Positions 41,254 through 49,884 of a stretch of DNA of 64,000 nucleotides are shown piece by piece (position 1 is the first letter of the stretch; the number at the start of each line of letters is the position of its first letter). Made by a program: the position numbers and the translations under genes. Source of the stretch: Dehalococcoidia bacterium (GTDB lineage Bacteria; Chloroflexota; Dehalococcoidia; Tepidiformales; Tepidiformaceae); NCBI GenBank assembly GCA_003104995.1, contig PQAO01000022.1, positions 1 through 64,000 on the forward strand, read 5' to 3'. The notes under the pieces are model-generated. The model saw only the letters and a list, made by a program, of their open reading frames with translations, made no database searches and was not told where the DNA came from.

Positions 41254-43146
41254 TTGACTACTGCTGCCACCAGCGGCGCCGTCGCCGAGAAGGGCTACCA
41301 CGGGAAGATGCTGAACGTGAATCTCACCACCGGTGAGATCACGGTCGAGCGACCGGCGGAATCACTGTATCGCACGTACCTCGGCGGCTACGGCATCGGA
41401 GCGCGAATGCTCTGGGACCGGGTCCCGAAGGGCGCCGATCCGCTTGGCCCCGACAACATGCTGGGCATGTTCGCTGGACTGCTGACCGGCACCCCGTTGT
41501 TCGGACAGCGTTGGCAGGTCGTCTGCAAGAGCCCGTTGACTGGCGGGTGGGGCGACGCCAACTGCGGGGGTGACTTCGGCGGGGTCCTCAAGCTGTCGGG
41601 CTGGGACGGAATCATGTTCTTCGGGAAGGCCGCGAAACCCGTCTACCTCGTCATCGACAACGACAAGGTCGAATTGCGCGACGCGAGCGACCAGTGGGGC
41701 CAGGGCGCCATCGAGAACGAGACGTTCCTGAAGGCCCGCCATGGCAAGCGCGCGAGCGTCGCGAACATCGGCCCGGCGGGCGAAACGCTGTCGCTCATCA
41801 GCGGCATCTGCAACGACCACGGCCGCCTCGCGGCTCGCTCTGGCGTCGGCGCCGTCATGGGTTCGAAGAACCTGAAGGCGGTCGTCACGCTCACCGAGCG
41901 GAAAGTGATCGCCCAAACGCCCGAGACGATCAAGATGCTGCGGTCGAACCTGGACGACTTCGTGAAGCCGCTGAAGGACTTCTTCCACACCTTCGGCACG
42001 ACCGGAATCACGAGCATGAGCGCACTCAATGGCGATTCGCCGGTGAAGAACTGGGGCGGCATCGGGATCATCGACTTCCCGGCGGAAGTCAGCGGCAAGA
42101 TCAACGGCGGCACGGCGATCAATCCGAAGATGGATAAGCCGTACGGCTGCTGGCGATGCCCGGTGGCGTGCGGCGCCGAATCGATCGAATCGACGAATGA
42201 GAAGTACCCGTACCCGCTTCACACGCACCGGCCGGAGTACGAGGCGATGGGCGCCTTCGGGACGATGAACTTGATGGCCGACCCGGACGCGCTCATCTAC
42301 GCGAACCACCTGAGCAACGAGTACGGCTTCGACGTCATCAGCGCCGGCGGTGCCATCTCGATGGCGATCGAGTGCTACCAGAACGGCATCATCACGAAAG
42401 AAGACACCGACGGCCTGGAGCTCAACTGGGGCAGCCCGGATTCGGTGATCGAGTTCCTGAAAATGATGGGCGAACGGCGGGGCATCGCGGCCATCTTTGC
42501 CGACGGCGTGAAAGTCGCGGGCGAGAAGATCGGGCGCGGCGCGGAGAAGTTCGCAATGCACATCGGCGGGCAGGAACTGCCGATGCACGACCCGAAGCTG
42601 CAGCCGGAGTACCACACGACGTACAAGCTCGACCCGACCCCGGGCCGCCACACGCAGTACGAAGGGAACAAGCGCCTCGGGAAGATCCCACCGGCGCCAC
42701 AGAACAACAGGGACTACTCCGGGCGCGGCGAACACCACAAGGGCGCAAGCGAGTACATGCACGTGGTGAACTCGGGCGGGATGTGCCAGTTCGTGATGAT
42801 GATGGCCAACACGGCGAACATGCCCGACTGGTTCAACGCGGTCACGGGCTGGGATATGAACCTCGACGAGATGATGGCCATCGGTGAGCGGATCGCGAAC
42901 ATGCGCATGGCCTACGAAGTCCGCGAAGGCGGCAACCCGCGCAAGCGGGCCGTGCCGACTCGCGTGACCGGCGAGACCACAGAAGCAACTCACACCGGGC
43001 CGCTCGCCGGCGTCAAGCTGGATACGGAGCTGCTCGAGACAGATTTCCTGAAGGCCTGCGGGTGGGACACCGAAACCTGCAAGCCATCGAGAGCGAAGCT
43101 CGAATCGCTCGGGCTGCCGGAGGTTGCAGCGGCTCTGCACGGCTAA
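41254..43146 (+). CDS. aor: Aldehyde:ferredoxin oxidoreductase (tungsten/molybdenum enzyme)
   Basis: This 630-aa enzyme oxidises aldehydes to acids with ferredoxin. It has the AOR N-terminal domain (GKMLNVNLTTGEITVE, GGDFGGVLKLSGWDGIMFFGKA for pterin binding) and the 4Fe-4S ligands Cys299, Cys302 and Cys306 (CWRCPVAC), with Cys511 in the late SGGMCQF motif as fourth ligand. The start is TTG at 41254-41256, with GGGAGG seven bases upstream; the frame stays open far upstream but without homology. It is monocistronic, with two leader hairpins and a terminator. The family is often oxygen-sensitive. Confidence 0.94.
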   Translation: MTTAATSGAVAEKGYHGKMLNVNLTTGEITVERPAESLYRTYLGGYGIGARMLWDRVPKGADPLGPDNMLGMFAGLLTGTPLFGQRWQVVCKSPLTGGWGDANCGGDFGGVLKLSGWDGIMFFGKAAKPVYLVIDNDKVELRDASDQWGQGAIENETFLKARHGKRASVANIGPAGETLSLISGICNDHGRLAARSGVGAVMGSKNLKAVVTLTERKVIAQTPETIKMLRSNLDDFVKPLKDFFHTFGTTGITSMSALNGDSPVKNWGGIGIIDFPAEVSGKINGGTAINPKMDKPYGCWRCPVACGAESIESTNEKYPYPLHTHRPEYEAMGAFGTMNLMADPDALIYANHLSNEYGFDVISAGGAISMAIECYQNGIITKEDTDGLELNWGSPDSVIEFLKMMGERRGIAAIFADGVKVAGEKIGRGAEKFAMHIGGQELPMHDPKLQPEYHTTYKLDPTPGRHTQYEGNKRLGKIPPAPQNNRDYSGRGEHHKGASEYMHVVNSGGMCQFVMMMANTANMPDWFNAVTGWDMNLDEMMAIGERIANMRMAYEVREGGNPRKRAVPTRVTGETTEATHTGPLAGVKLDTELLETDFLKACGWDTETCKPSRAKLESLGLPEVAAALHG

Positions 43147-43170
43147 CAACTGGCGGATCGACTGCGTGAG

Positions 43171-43197
43171 AAGGGGCCACCATTGGTGGCCCCTTCC
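43171..43197 (+). terminator. Terminator after the AOR gene
   Basis: AAGGGGCCACC-ATT-GGTGGCCCCTT is a perfect 11-bp stem 24 bases past the AOR stop, with a weak pyrimidine tail (CCCTTT). It lies between convergent genes and may serve both directions. Confidence 0.75.
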
Positions 43198-43218
43198 CTT
43201 TGCGCGTGGACCAGGGTG

Positions 43219-43656
43219 TCAGAGGATGCGGAAGACGGGATGGTTCGGCGCGATGCGGGCGATTTCTCCATCGGAAACGTCCGCGTTCGGGAGGCCGAAG
43301 AACTTCTTCGTCTCCATCGCCCAGAGCTTGAGGTAGGCGCGGAGGATGGGCACCTTCTCCTCGTCCGGCACTTCGACGACGCGGATGGGCTCCTGGCGGC
43401 GGCCCTTGCGGAGGACGCCCTCACCGGAGGCGCGGATGTTGCGCACCCAGTGGGTCAGCCCGCGGGGGGCAACCAGGAAGCGCTGCCCCTCGAACGTCAG
43501 CGGGTTGACCGGGGTCGTGCGCCATTCTCCCGACGTTCGGCCGCGGACGGCCAGGATGCGGGAGCCACGCAGGCTGAGCCCAAGTGTCCCGGTGAAGAAG
43601 GCGACGGCAGGATTGACGAGGGCGCGGGTGAGGAAGTCGGGTTCCTGGTAGCGCAT
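43219..43656 (-). CDS. Ddn-like deazaflavin (F420)-dependent nitroreductase-family protein
   Basis: This 145-aa split-beta-barrel protein has the features of the Ddn/nitroreductase-quinone reductase family: RGRTSGEWRTTPVNPLTFEG, then RFLVAPRGLTHWVRNIRAS and VPILRAYLKLWAM. Such proteins bind F420 and reduce quinones, or act as F420-linked detoxifiers. A TACACT hexamer (43682-43687) and an AGGAG ribosome site lie upstream of the ATG. It is convergent with the AOR gene. Confidence 0.83.
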   Translation of the reverse strand: MRYQEPDFLTRALVNPAVAFFTGTLGLSLRGSRILAVRGRTSGEWRTTPVNPLTFEGQRFLVAPRGLTHWVRNIRASGEGVLRKGRRQEPIRVVEVPDEEKVPILRAYLKLWAMETKKFFGLPNADVSDGEIARIAPNHPVFRIL

Positions 43657-43831
43657 TGGAGGCTCCTGTGGTGCTACTACCAGTGTACGTTTTGCGGGTG
43701 GCCAGTTCAGGATGGGCGGCGGACCCGCGCCGCGCGAATTACCCCTCGGTGGACCACCTGCTGGCGGGGATAGGGCCCGGGTGAGATTAGACGGGGATTA
43801 ATGAACCATTGCCGGGCGAGCCACGTTCCGC

Positions 43832-43837
43832 TAGCGT
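43832..43837 (+). promoter_or_regulatory. Putative -10 element for the 59-aa gene and nucleotidyltransferase
   Basis: TAGCGT ends six bases before the ATG of the 59-aa gene; no ribosome site is present, so a leaderless start is likely. Confidence 0.35.
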
Positions 43838-43843
43838 TCGGGC

Positions 43844-44023
43844 ATGCCGTCCGCAGCGGGCAATGGCGCCGGGGCCGGGGGTGGCGCTCGGCGGCAGAGC
43901 AAGCACCGCCCCATCACGGAGTTGTATCGTACGCTGGCCGGGCGGCACGGATGTACAATCGGCGTTTCGCAGGAAGCGAGCGGAAGAGTCTGGATCTTCC
44001 TGCACAGCGACGGGCTGGAGTAG
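43844..44023 (+). CDS. Small 59-aa protein coupled to a nucleotidyltransferase
   Basis: I found this frame by eye. It encodes 59 aa: a Gly/Ala-rich N-terminus (1-17), then a basic, folded-looking core (SKHRPITELYRTLAGRHG then CTIGVSQEASGRVWIFLHSDGLE). Most third codon positions are G or C. Its TAG stop lies four bases before the ATG of the nucleotidyltransferase gene, and the ribosome site of that gene (GGAG) lies inside its last codons. I do not recognise the family. It could be a regulator or partner of the nucleotidyltransferase; that is inference from position. Confidence 0.6.
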   Translation: MPSAAGNGAGAGGGARRQSKHRPITELYRTLAGRHGCTIGVSQEASGRVWIFLHSDGLE

Positions 44024-44027
44024 CGTT

Positions 44028-44798
44028 ATGGAAGCAAACCGGAAAGTCATCGGGTTCACCAAGGATGTGACACGCCGCCTCACTGGCGTCCTCGGCGACG
44101 CGTTGCTGGGAGTGTATGTGCACGGGTCAGCCGCGATGGACGCATTCGTGTACCCCACGAGCGACATCGACATGCTCGCGGTCAGCCACCGGGAGCTAAC
44201 GGACGAAGAACGCAGGAAAGTGGCCGAGGTCTTGCTCGACCCGGCCATGCCGTGTCCCGGGTCCGGGCTGGAATTCAGCCTGGTAACGGACGACTCGCTC
44301 AACATCGCGAGTGAGTCGCCCGCCTTCGAGGTCCACATCTGCACGGTGCCGGCGAAGCGGAAGTTCGTCGATGGGCGCGGGCACCCGGGTGACCCCGACC
44401 TGGTGCTCCATTATGCGATGTGCAGGGAGCACGGTTACGCGACGTTCGGGCCGCCGCCGCGCGAAGTGTTCCCCCTGATCCCGCGAGACTGGGTGCTCGA
44501 AGCGATGCTCGACGAACTCCACTGGGCTTTCCTCAACGCGGACACCACCTACACCATCCTGAACGCCTGCCGGGCTGCGCAGTACGCGGAGACGGGGATG
44601 CTCGTGAGCAAGTTCGAAGCGGGGCGATGGGCCATCGAACAGCGGCACCGGCCGATGCTCGTGCAGTACGCCCTCCGCGCGCACAGGGGCAAGCCGAAGA
44701 TGCTACCGACGCAGGAACACGCGAAGTGGTTCGTGGACTTCGCCTCCGAACGGCTTACCGCGGCGCTCGAAGCAGAAGAGGCTGCCGAAGCGGATTAG
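44028..44798 (+). CDS. Aminoglycoside-type nucleotidyltransferase (DUF4111), second copy
   Basis: This 256-aa protein has the core motif Gly33-Ser34, then Asp46-x-Asp48 (SDIDML), followed by a C-terminal DUF4111-like domain (NACRAAQYAETGMLVSKFEAGRW). The two Asp residues bind Mg-ATP. Sequence features resemble spectinomycin/streptomycin adenylyltransferases, but the identity of the acceptor is unknown. GGAG is seven bases before the ATG at 44028-44030. It follows the 59-aa gene closely. The paralogue is at 36.2 kb. Confidence 0.8.
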   Translation: MEANRKVIGFTKDVTRRLTGVLGDALLGVYVHGSAAMDAFVYPTSDIDMLAVSHRELTDEERRKVAEVLLDPAMPCPGSGLEFSLVTDDSLNIASESPAFEVHICTVPAKRKFVDGRGHPGDPDLVLHYAMCREHGYATFGPPPREVFPLIPRDWVLEAMLDELHWAFLNADTTYTILNACRAAQYAETGMLVSKFEAGRWAIEQRHRPMLVQYALRAHRGKPKMLPTQEHAKWFVDFASERLTAALEAEEAAEAD

Positions 44799-44824
44799 CC
44801 GGGGCGCGAGCCCGTGTGCAGTGC

Positions 44825-44830
44825 CATACT
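44825..44830 (+). promoter_or_regulatory. Putative -10 element of a leaderless transcript (GNAT gene)
   Basis: CATACT ends six bases before the GTG at 44837; there is no ribosome site. Confidence 0.4.
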
Positions 44831-44836
44831 TCGCCG

Positions 44837-45316
44837 GTGGCAGAGATTCGGCGTGCGACCCCGGCAGATGCCGTCCACCTGGCGCAGCTGCGGTATGAAT
44901 TCCGGGCTGCGCTGAACAACCCGGTAGAGGATCGCGAGCACTTCATCGCGCGGTGTGCCGCATGGATGGCCGAGCGTCTTGACGAAGGCTCGACGTGGAA
45001 GTGCTGGGTGGCGGAGGCCGGCGGGGCGATCCACGGACACCTCTGGCTGCAGCTGATTGAGAAGGTCCCAAATCCTGTCCCAGAGCGCGAACTGCACGGC
45101 TACATCACGAATGTCTACGTGCAGCCCGAGGCGCGGGGGGAGGGGACCGGTGCGATGTTGCTGGAAGCCGCGCTGGCCCACTGCCGCGAAGCAGGCGTCG
45201 ACTCGGTCATTCTCTGGCCGACTGAGCGAAGCCAGCCGTTGTACGCGGGCCACGGCTTCGACTTCCCGCGAGACCTGATGGAGGCGGTACTCGACCCGGG
45301 GCGCAAGCTGCAATGA
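44837..45316 (+). CDS. GNAT-family N-acetyltransferase
   Basis: This 159-aa protein has the GNAT core: IRRATPADAVHLAQLRYEFR at the N-terminus, YITNVYVQPEARGEGTGAMLL with the acetyl-CoA loop (ARGEGTG), and SQPLYAGHGFDFPRD at the end. The substrate is unknown. The start is GTG at 44837-44839, supported by the CATACT hexamer six bases upstream. It is convergent with the Pro-rich protein gene. Confidence 0.85.
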   Translation: MAEIRRATPADAVHLAQLRYEFRAALNNPVEDREHFIARCAAWMAERLDEGSTWKCWVAEAGGAIHGHLWLQLIEKVPNPVPERELHGYITNVYVQPEARGEGTGAMLLEAALAHCREAGVDSVILWPTERSQPLYAGHGFDFPRDLMEAVLDPGRKLQ

Positions 45317-45328
45317 GCGTCACCCCGG

Positions 45329-45829
45329 CTACTCCTCGGTAGGCGGAGCCGGCTGGACCCAGTTGTCGGGCGGAGGGGGGAACGGAGGGGGCGCCGGGAT
45401 GTCCCAGGCGTCCGGGGTGGGAATGGGTGTGGGGCTCACCGGGACTGGCGTGGCTGCCAGCGGCGGCGGGGTGGCGGAGGCCGGGACCTCGGAAGGCGGT
45501 GCCTGCGTTGGCTCGACGGGAGGAAAGGCGGCCGGCGGCCGGTACGGCGGTGGGTTGTATCCGCCGGCGGGGGGCGCGGGACGCGGGAGCTGTCGCACCT
45601 GGTCCAGGGTGAGTTTGAGGGCCGGGGTCTTCGCGGCGACGACCGCCGGTGATGCGGTCGCGCTCGGAGCTGGCGTCGGGGTGCGAGACTGGGAGCGCGC
45701 CAGTTCGGTTTCTGTTGCCTCGGCTGGGGGATCGGTAGGCCGTTGCGAGGCGCCGGCCATCGTCCCCTGGTAGACGATCGCGCCGGTCGCGACAAAGGCG
45801 CCAACAAGGATGAACGTGCTGGACTTCAC
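45329..45829 (-). CDS. Proline-rich exported or membrane-anchored hypothetical protein
   Basis: This 166-aa protein has an N-terminal hydrophobic segment (STFILVGAFVATGAIVYQG, about 4-22) and then a low-complexity region rich in Pro, Ala, Thr and Ser. It includes many PPP and TP repeats and a Trp-containing stretch (DAWDIPAPPP, DNWVQPAPP). No catalytic domain is present. It is probably an extracytoplasmic anchored protein or linker. The start is GTG at 45827-45829 with GGGGAGG upstream. Confidence 0.6.
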   Translation of the reverse strand: MKSSTFILVGAFVATGAIVYQGTMAGASQRPTDPPAEATETELARSQSRTPTPAPSATASPAVVAAKTPALKLTLDQVRQLPRPAPPAGGYNPPPYRPPAAFPPVEPTQAPPSEVPASATPPPLAATPVPVSPTPIPTPDAWDIPAPPPFPPPPDNWVQPAPPTEE

Positions 45830-45933
45830 CGTGCCTCCCCGATCTGGGGATCGGCAAGGCGGCTGCAGCCTCGCGGGGCGAGCCGCGTGACACGCCGGTG
45901 TGCAGCAAGTGAATGCAGACAAGCGAGACCACG

Positions 45934-45970
45934 GGCAATAAAACAGGGCCCCTCTTCTGAGGGGCCCTGT
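45934..45970 (-). terminator. Rho-independent terminator of the ribosomal super-operon
   Basis: A perfect 12-bp stem (ACAGGGCCCCTC / GAGGGGCCCTGT, 45943-45970) with a 4-base loop is followed on the minus strand by TTTTATT. It lies 26 bases past the rpsI stop and marks the end of the run that begins with tuf. Confidence 0.92.
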
Positions 45971-45996
45971 GGACGGTGCGTGGGACCGGCGGCGCC

Positions 45997-46392
45997 TTAG
46001 CGCTTGGTGAACTGCGGCGCCTTGCGGGCCCGCTTGAGGCCGGCCTTCTTGCGTTCCTTCATGCGGGGGTCGCGGGTGAGGAGGTTTTCGGGCCGCTTGA
46101 GTGCGGGCTTGATGCTGGGGTCGGAGGCGACCAGGGCGCGGGCGATGCCCATCTGGATGGCGCCAGCCCAGCCGCTGACTCCACCGCCCTCGCACTTGAT
46201 CTGGGCACTGAAGCGGCCTTCGCGGCCGAGGCGGGTCAGTGGCGAGAGGATCTCGGCGCGGTGGGTATCGCGCGAGAAGATCTCTTCGAAAGGCTTGCCG
46301 TTGACGACGACGGCGCCATTGCCGGGGTAGAGGCGGACGCGCGCGACGGCAGTCTTGCGGCGGCCGGTGCCATAGAAGTACTGGTCAGCCAT
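45997..46392 (-). CDS. rpsI: 30S ribosomal protein S9
   Basis: This 131-aa S9 has the YFYGTGRRKTAVARVRLYPG start, SGWAGAIQMGIARAL, and the C-terminal KKAGLKRARKAPQFTKR tail, whose final Arg reaches the P-site tRNA. It lies three bases after rplM and is the last gene before the terminator. Confidence 0.97.
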   Translation of the reverse strand: MADQYFYGTGRRKTAVARVRLYPGNGAVVVNGKPFEEIFSRDTHRAEILSPLTRLGREGRFSAQIKCEGGGVSGWAGAIQMGIARALVASDPSIKPALKRPENLLTRDPRMKERKKAGLKRARKAPQFTKR

Positions 46393-46395
46393 GGG

Positions 46396-47259
46396 TTACT
46401 CCTCGCTCGTTTCGCTCTTGGCCGTCGAGCGGCGGCGTGCTGGTTTCTTGGGGGCTTCGGCGGCTTCGGCTTTGGCCTCGGCCGTGGCTTCTGGCGCGTC
46501 AGCAACGGCGGCCTTGCGGCGCGTGCGCTTCGGGGCCTCGGCGGTGGGCGCCTCTGGAGCCGGTGCTTCAGTTACGGCTTCAGCGACCGGGGCCTCGGCA
46601 ACGGCGGCCGGGGCCGGCTCAGCGGTCTCGGCCGGGGCCGGCTCGGCGGTCTTGCGGACGCGGGCGCGAGCCTGCTTCGCGACGGCCGCGGCGGGCGAAG
46701 GAGCGGCGGCCACGGGGGCCGGGGCCGGCGGGACGTCTGCGGTCACCTGGGGCACGCTGAGGGGGCGGAGGCGCGGGGCCTTCAGGATGACGTTCGCGAG
46801 TTCGGCCGTGGCGGCCTTGCGGGCTTCCTGGGCTTTCAGGCTCCCGGCGATCTGGGACTGGTGAGGGTGGTTGGGGCCGGCATACACCTTGAGATGCTTG
46901 AGCATCTTCTTGCCAAGTGGCCCGCCGGGGAGCATGCCCCAGACCGCCTGCTCGATGACCCGATCGGGGAAGCGCGCCATCTGTTCGGCGAACGAGCGGG
47001 CCTTGAGCCCGCCAGGGTAGCCCGAATGGGTGTAGTAGGTGTTCTGCTCGGCCTTGCGCCCGCTGACCTTCACCTGGGAGGCGTTGATGACGATGACGAA
47101 GTCGCCGTCGTCCAGGTGGGGCTCATAGGTCGGCTTGTGCTTGCCCCGGAGGAGCGTCGCCACCTCGGTCGCGACGCGGCCAAGCGGGCGGCCGGCAGCG
47201 TCGATGACGTGCCAGTCCTTGTAGACCTCGGAGGCCTTGATGCGGACGGTTGAGTTCAT
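46396..47259 (-). CDS. rplM: 50S ribosomal protein L13 with long C-terminal extension
   Basis: The 287-aa product has a normal L13 core (about 1-150, WHVIDAAGRPLGRVATEVA, YYTHSGYPGGLK, WGMLPGGPLGKKMLKHLKVY). A tail of roughly 135 residues made of Ala, Pro, Glu, Thr and Lys/Arg-rich repeats follows. The tail is probably disordered. The ATG overlaps the truA stop by 4 bases (ATGA). The frame stays open upstream but L13 homology starts here. Confidence 0.93.
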   Translation of the reverse strand: MNSTVRIKASEVYKDWHVIDAAGRPLGRVATEVATLLRGKHKPTYEPHLDDGDFVIVINASQVKVSGRKAEQNTYYTHSGYPGGLKARSFAEQMARFPDRVIEQAVWGMLPGGPLGKKMLKHLKVYAGPNHPHQSQIAGSLKAQEARKAATAELANVILKAPRLRPLSVPQVTADVPPAPAPVAAAPSPAAAVAKQARARVRKTAEPAPAETAEPAPAAVAEAPVAEAVTEAPAPEAPTAEAPKRTRRKAAVADAPEATAEAKAEAAEAPKKPARRRSTAKSETSEE

Positions 47260-48013
47260 GCCACGTATCCCTCGTCGTACCACACGCGCTCGAGACACAG
47301 ACCATGGGCGGGGGCGACGTACGCCATCGAACCTGGCTGTGCCTGCCCGAGCAGGCGGACGAATTCCTCCACTTTGGTGGCGTGGCGCCCGACCCTGACC
47401 AGTTCGCCGGTGATGCGGCGGACCATCTGGGGCAGGAACGCGTCTGCCTCGATATCGAACAGGAAGGTGCAGCCTTCGCTGCGCCAGCCTGCGGCGAACA
47501 CGGTGCGCACCGAGGTGCGTCCCGGTTCGAGTGGCCCGGAAACCGCGACAAAGTCGTGTTTCCCGGCCAGCGCGCCCGCGGCATCCTGCATCGCCGGGAG
47601 ATCGAGGTCGCCCTCGATAAACCATGCGGTGCGGCGCGTGAGCGGGTCGCGCGCTTCGCCGTTGGCGATGGTGTAGCGGTACAAGCGCCGGCGCGCCCAG
47701 CGCCGCGGATCGAATCCGCAGGCACATCGCGCACAACGCGAACTGCTACATCTTCCGGCAGGTTGGCGTTAAGCGCCTTCCTGACGGTTGCCGCCTCGTG
47801 CCGCGTTTCCGCGGTGAAGGCTGCTACCTGGCCGCTGGCGTGGACACCGGAATCGGTGCGCCCCGCCAGAGCGACACGGGTGGGGGCTCCGAAGAGCACC
47901 GCCGCCGCGCGTTCCAGTTCTTCCTGGACGGTCCGCACGTTCGGCTGGATCTGAGACCCGGCGAACGCGGTGCCGTCGTACGTTACCGTGGCCGCGAAAC
48001 GTCTCGCGGACAC
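47256..48013 (-). pseudogene. truA: tRNA pseudouridine synthase A, apparent one-base deletion
   Basis: TruA makes pseudouridine 38-40 in tRNA anticodon arms. The N-terminal part (start GTG 48011-48013; YDGTAFAGSQIQPN; catalytic Asp54 in GRTDSGVHA) is in one frame up to about DVPAD. The rest (FDPRRWARRRLYRYTIANGEARD, later PQMVRRITGELVRVG and MAYVAPAHGLCLERVWYDEG) is in another. Adding one T to the GATTC at about 47712-47716 restores a full-length protein of about 252 aa. This is either a real mutation or a sequencing error; everything else in the gene is intact. Confidence 0.85.
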
Positions 48014-48019
48014 GGCGGG

Positions 48020-48631
48020 CTAGGCCTCCGCGCCCTTGTCCTCGTCGGACTCGGCGGCGGGTTCCCCGGTCGCAGTGCCTGCATCCGGCTCAGCCTCGGC
48101 AGTTGTCTCTTCCGCGACGACTTCGGCGGTTGCCGCTTCGGCCGCTTCGGCGGCGGTCTCTTCAACCGCTTCCGCGGCTTCTTCGACCTTCGGCGCTTCC
48201 ACCACCGGGGCCGCGGCGGCCCGTGCCGACGGGGCGGCGGTTACGCGCTGGGGCCGTGGAGTCGGGGGGGCGTCTACCACGTCGACAAGTTCGATGGTGG
48301 CCATGCGGGCGCCGTCGCCCTTGCGGGGTTCGAGGCCGGTGATGCGCAGGTAGCCGCCGGGCCGGGTGGCCATGCGGGGTCCGATGACATCGAAGACCTT
48401 CTTTACCACTTTCGGGTCGTACACGAACTTGAGGGCCTGGCGGCGGGAGTGCAAATCGCCCTTGCGCCCGAGCGTGATGATGCGCTCGGCCATGGGACGG
48501 ATCTCCTTGGCCTTGGCTTCGGTGGTGGTGATGCGCTCGTACCGCAGGAGGTCGGTGACCAGGTTGCGGTAGAGCGAGAGGCGGTGGCTGGTTTCGCGGC
48601 CGAGGTGACGGCCGGCTACACGGTGTCGCAT
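48020..48631 (-). CDS. rplQ: 50S ribosomal protein L17 with acidic C-terminal tail
   Basis: The 203-aa product has the L17 core (about 1-117, [43 protein letters not shown]). A tail of roughly 85 residues rich in Ala and Glu follows. L17 is usually about 120 aa. It lies five bases after rpoA and six before truA. Confidence 0.95.
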   Translation of the reverse strand: MRHRVAGRHLGRETSHRLSLYRNLVTDLLRYERITTTEAKAKEIRPMAERIITLGRKGDLHSRRQALKFVYDPKVVKKVFDVIGPRMATRPGGYLRITGLEPRKGDGARMATIELVDVVDAPPTPRPQRVTAAPSARAAAAPVVEAPKVEEAAEAVEETAAEAAEAATAEVVAEETTAEAEPDAGTATGEPAAESDEDKGAEA

Positions 48632-48636
48632 GCTGA

Positions 48637-49845
48637 TTAGTCCTCGTCGTCCGCGCCGATGAGATCTTCGGCGCTTCCGTCTTTCAGAAGAGCTTCTTTG
48701 AGTGCCTTGCCGAGGGCGCTCAGGTTTTCCTCCTCGTCGTCCTCGTCCATGATGACCGCGCTGGTGCGCACGGGCGGGCGGCCGGGGCGGGAAGGCGCAG
48801 CCATCGGGGCGCGGCCGGGCGCGCCGCCCTTTGCCGGCCCATCGACGATCGGGACGAGGCCCTCGGCGGTACCGTCGACATAGTCGAGTTCGATGAGCCG
48901 GTCGCGGAGTTCGTCGTAAGACTTCCGGCCGAAGTTGCGAAGGGCGAGCAGTTCGTCTTCGGTCTTTTCGAGCACCTGGCCGACGGTCATCAGGCCGCTG
49001 CGCTTGAGGCAGTTGTAGGCGCGGACCGAGAGGGCGAGATCCTCGATGGGCGTGTTGTAGCGGTCGGGGGCCATGAGCAGACCGCCGACGGAGCTCCCCC
49101 CGAGCGAGGCGCCACCGTGGGAGATGGCGATTTCGGGCCGGCCCATCTGGCTGAAGAGCGCGAACTGATCCATGAGGATGTCGGCACTCTGGCCGACGGC
49201 GTCGACGGGGCTGACGGTGCCATCGGTCCAGATTTCGAGGACCAGGCGATCGAAGTCGGTCGATTGGCCAACACGAGTCTTTTCGACCCGGTAGTTGACC
49301 TTGCGGACCGGGGTGAAGACGGCATCGACCGGGATGACGCCGATGGGCAGGCCCTCGACGGAACCAGCGGGGACGTAGCCCTTGCCGAGTTCGGCGTGGA
49401 ACTCGACGTTCAGGCGGGATTTCGGGGTATCGAGGGTGGCCAGGTGGAGTTCCGGGTTCTGGACCTCGAAGTCCGCGGGGACCTGGAGGTCGCCGGCGGT
49501 GATGGTGACCGGGCCCTCGATATCGAGGGAGAGCGTGCCGGAGCGATTGCTGAGGGCGCGCAGGCGGATCTCCTTGACGTTGAGGAGGAATTCGGTGGTG
49601 TCCTCGGCCATGCCGGGGAGGGTGGAGAACTCGTGCTGGACCTGTTCGATGCGCACGGAGGTGATAGCGGCCCCCTCAAGCGAGCTGAGGAGGACGCGGC
49701 GAAGGGCGTTGCCAAGCGTGATGCCGTAACCGCTGTCGAGCGGTTCGACGACGAGGCGGGCGTACTTATCCGACTCTTCTTCGATAGTGAGCTGGGGGAC
49801 GACGGTGTCCGTCGCCTGGCCGATCAACTCGAGAGAATCCATCAT
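48637..49845 (-). CDS. rpoA: RNA polymerase alpha subunit with C-terminal extension
   Basis: The 402-aa protein has the alpha N-terminal dimerisation domain (about 20-235, [22 protein letters not shown]) and the C-terminal domain with helix-hairpin-helix (about 265-325, [21 protein letters not shown] and [10 protein letters not shown]). An extra 75-80 residues follow, Pro/Gly-rich then acidic, ending [20 protein letters not shown]. The typical length is about 315-330. It lies 39 bases after rpsD. Confidence 0.96.
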   Translation of the reverse strand: MMDSLELIGQATDTVVPQLTIEEESDKYARLVVEPLDSGYGITLGNALRRVLLSSLEGAAITSVRIEQVQHEFSTLPGMAEDTTEFLLNVKEIRLRALSNRSGTLSLDIEGPVTITAGDLQVPADFEVQNPELHLATLDTPKSRLNVEFHAELGKGYVPAGSVEGLPIGVIPVDAVFTPVRKVNYRVEKTRVGQSTDFDRLVLEIWTDGTVSPVDAVGQSADILMDQFALFSQMGRPEIAISHGGASLGGSSVGGLLMAPDRYNTPIEDLALSVRAYNCLKRSGLMTVGQVLEKTEDELLALRNFGRKSYDELRDRLIELDYVDGTAEGLVPIVDGPAKGGAPGRAPMAAPSRPGRPPVRTSAVIMDEDDEEENLSALGKALKEALLKDGSAEDLIGADDED

Positions 49846-49884
49846 GCTGGTGCGTTCCTCAACTCTCGATGGTACGGGCGCTGG

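Noticed and set aside
41362-43149. Long open frame antisense to the AOR gene (about 595 codons)
   Set aside because: It is a by-product of high GC content and the codon bias of the sense gene; it has low-complexity Val/Asp/Arg-rich translation and no family motif.
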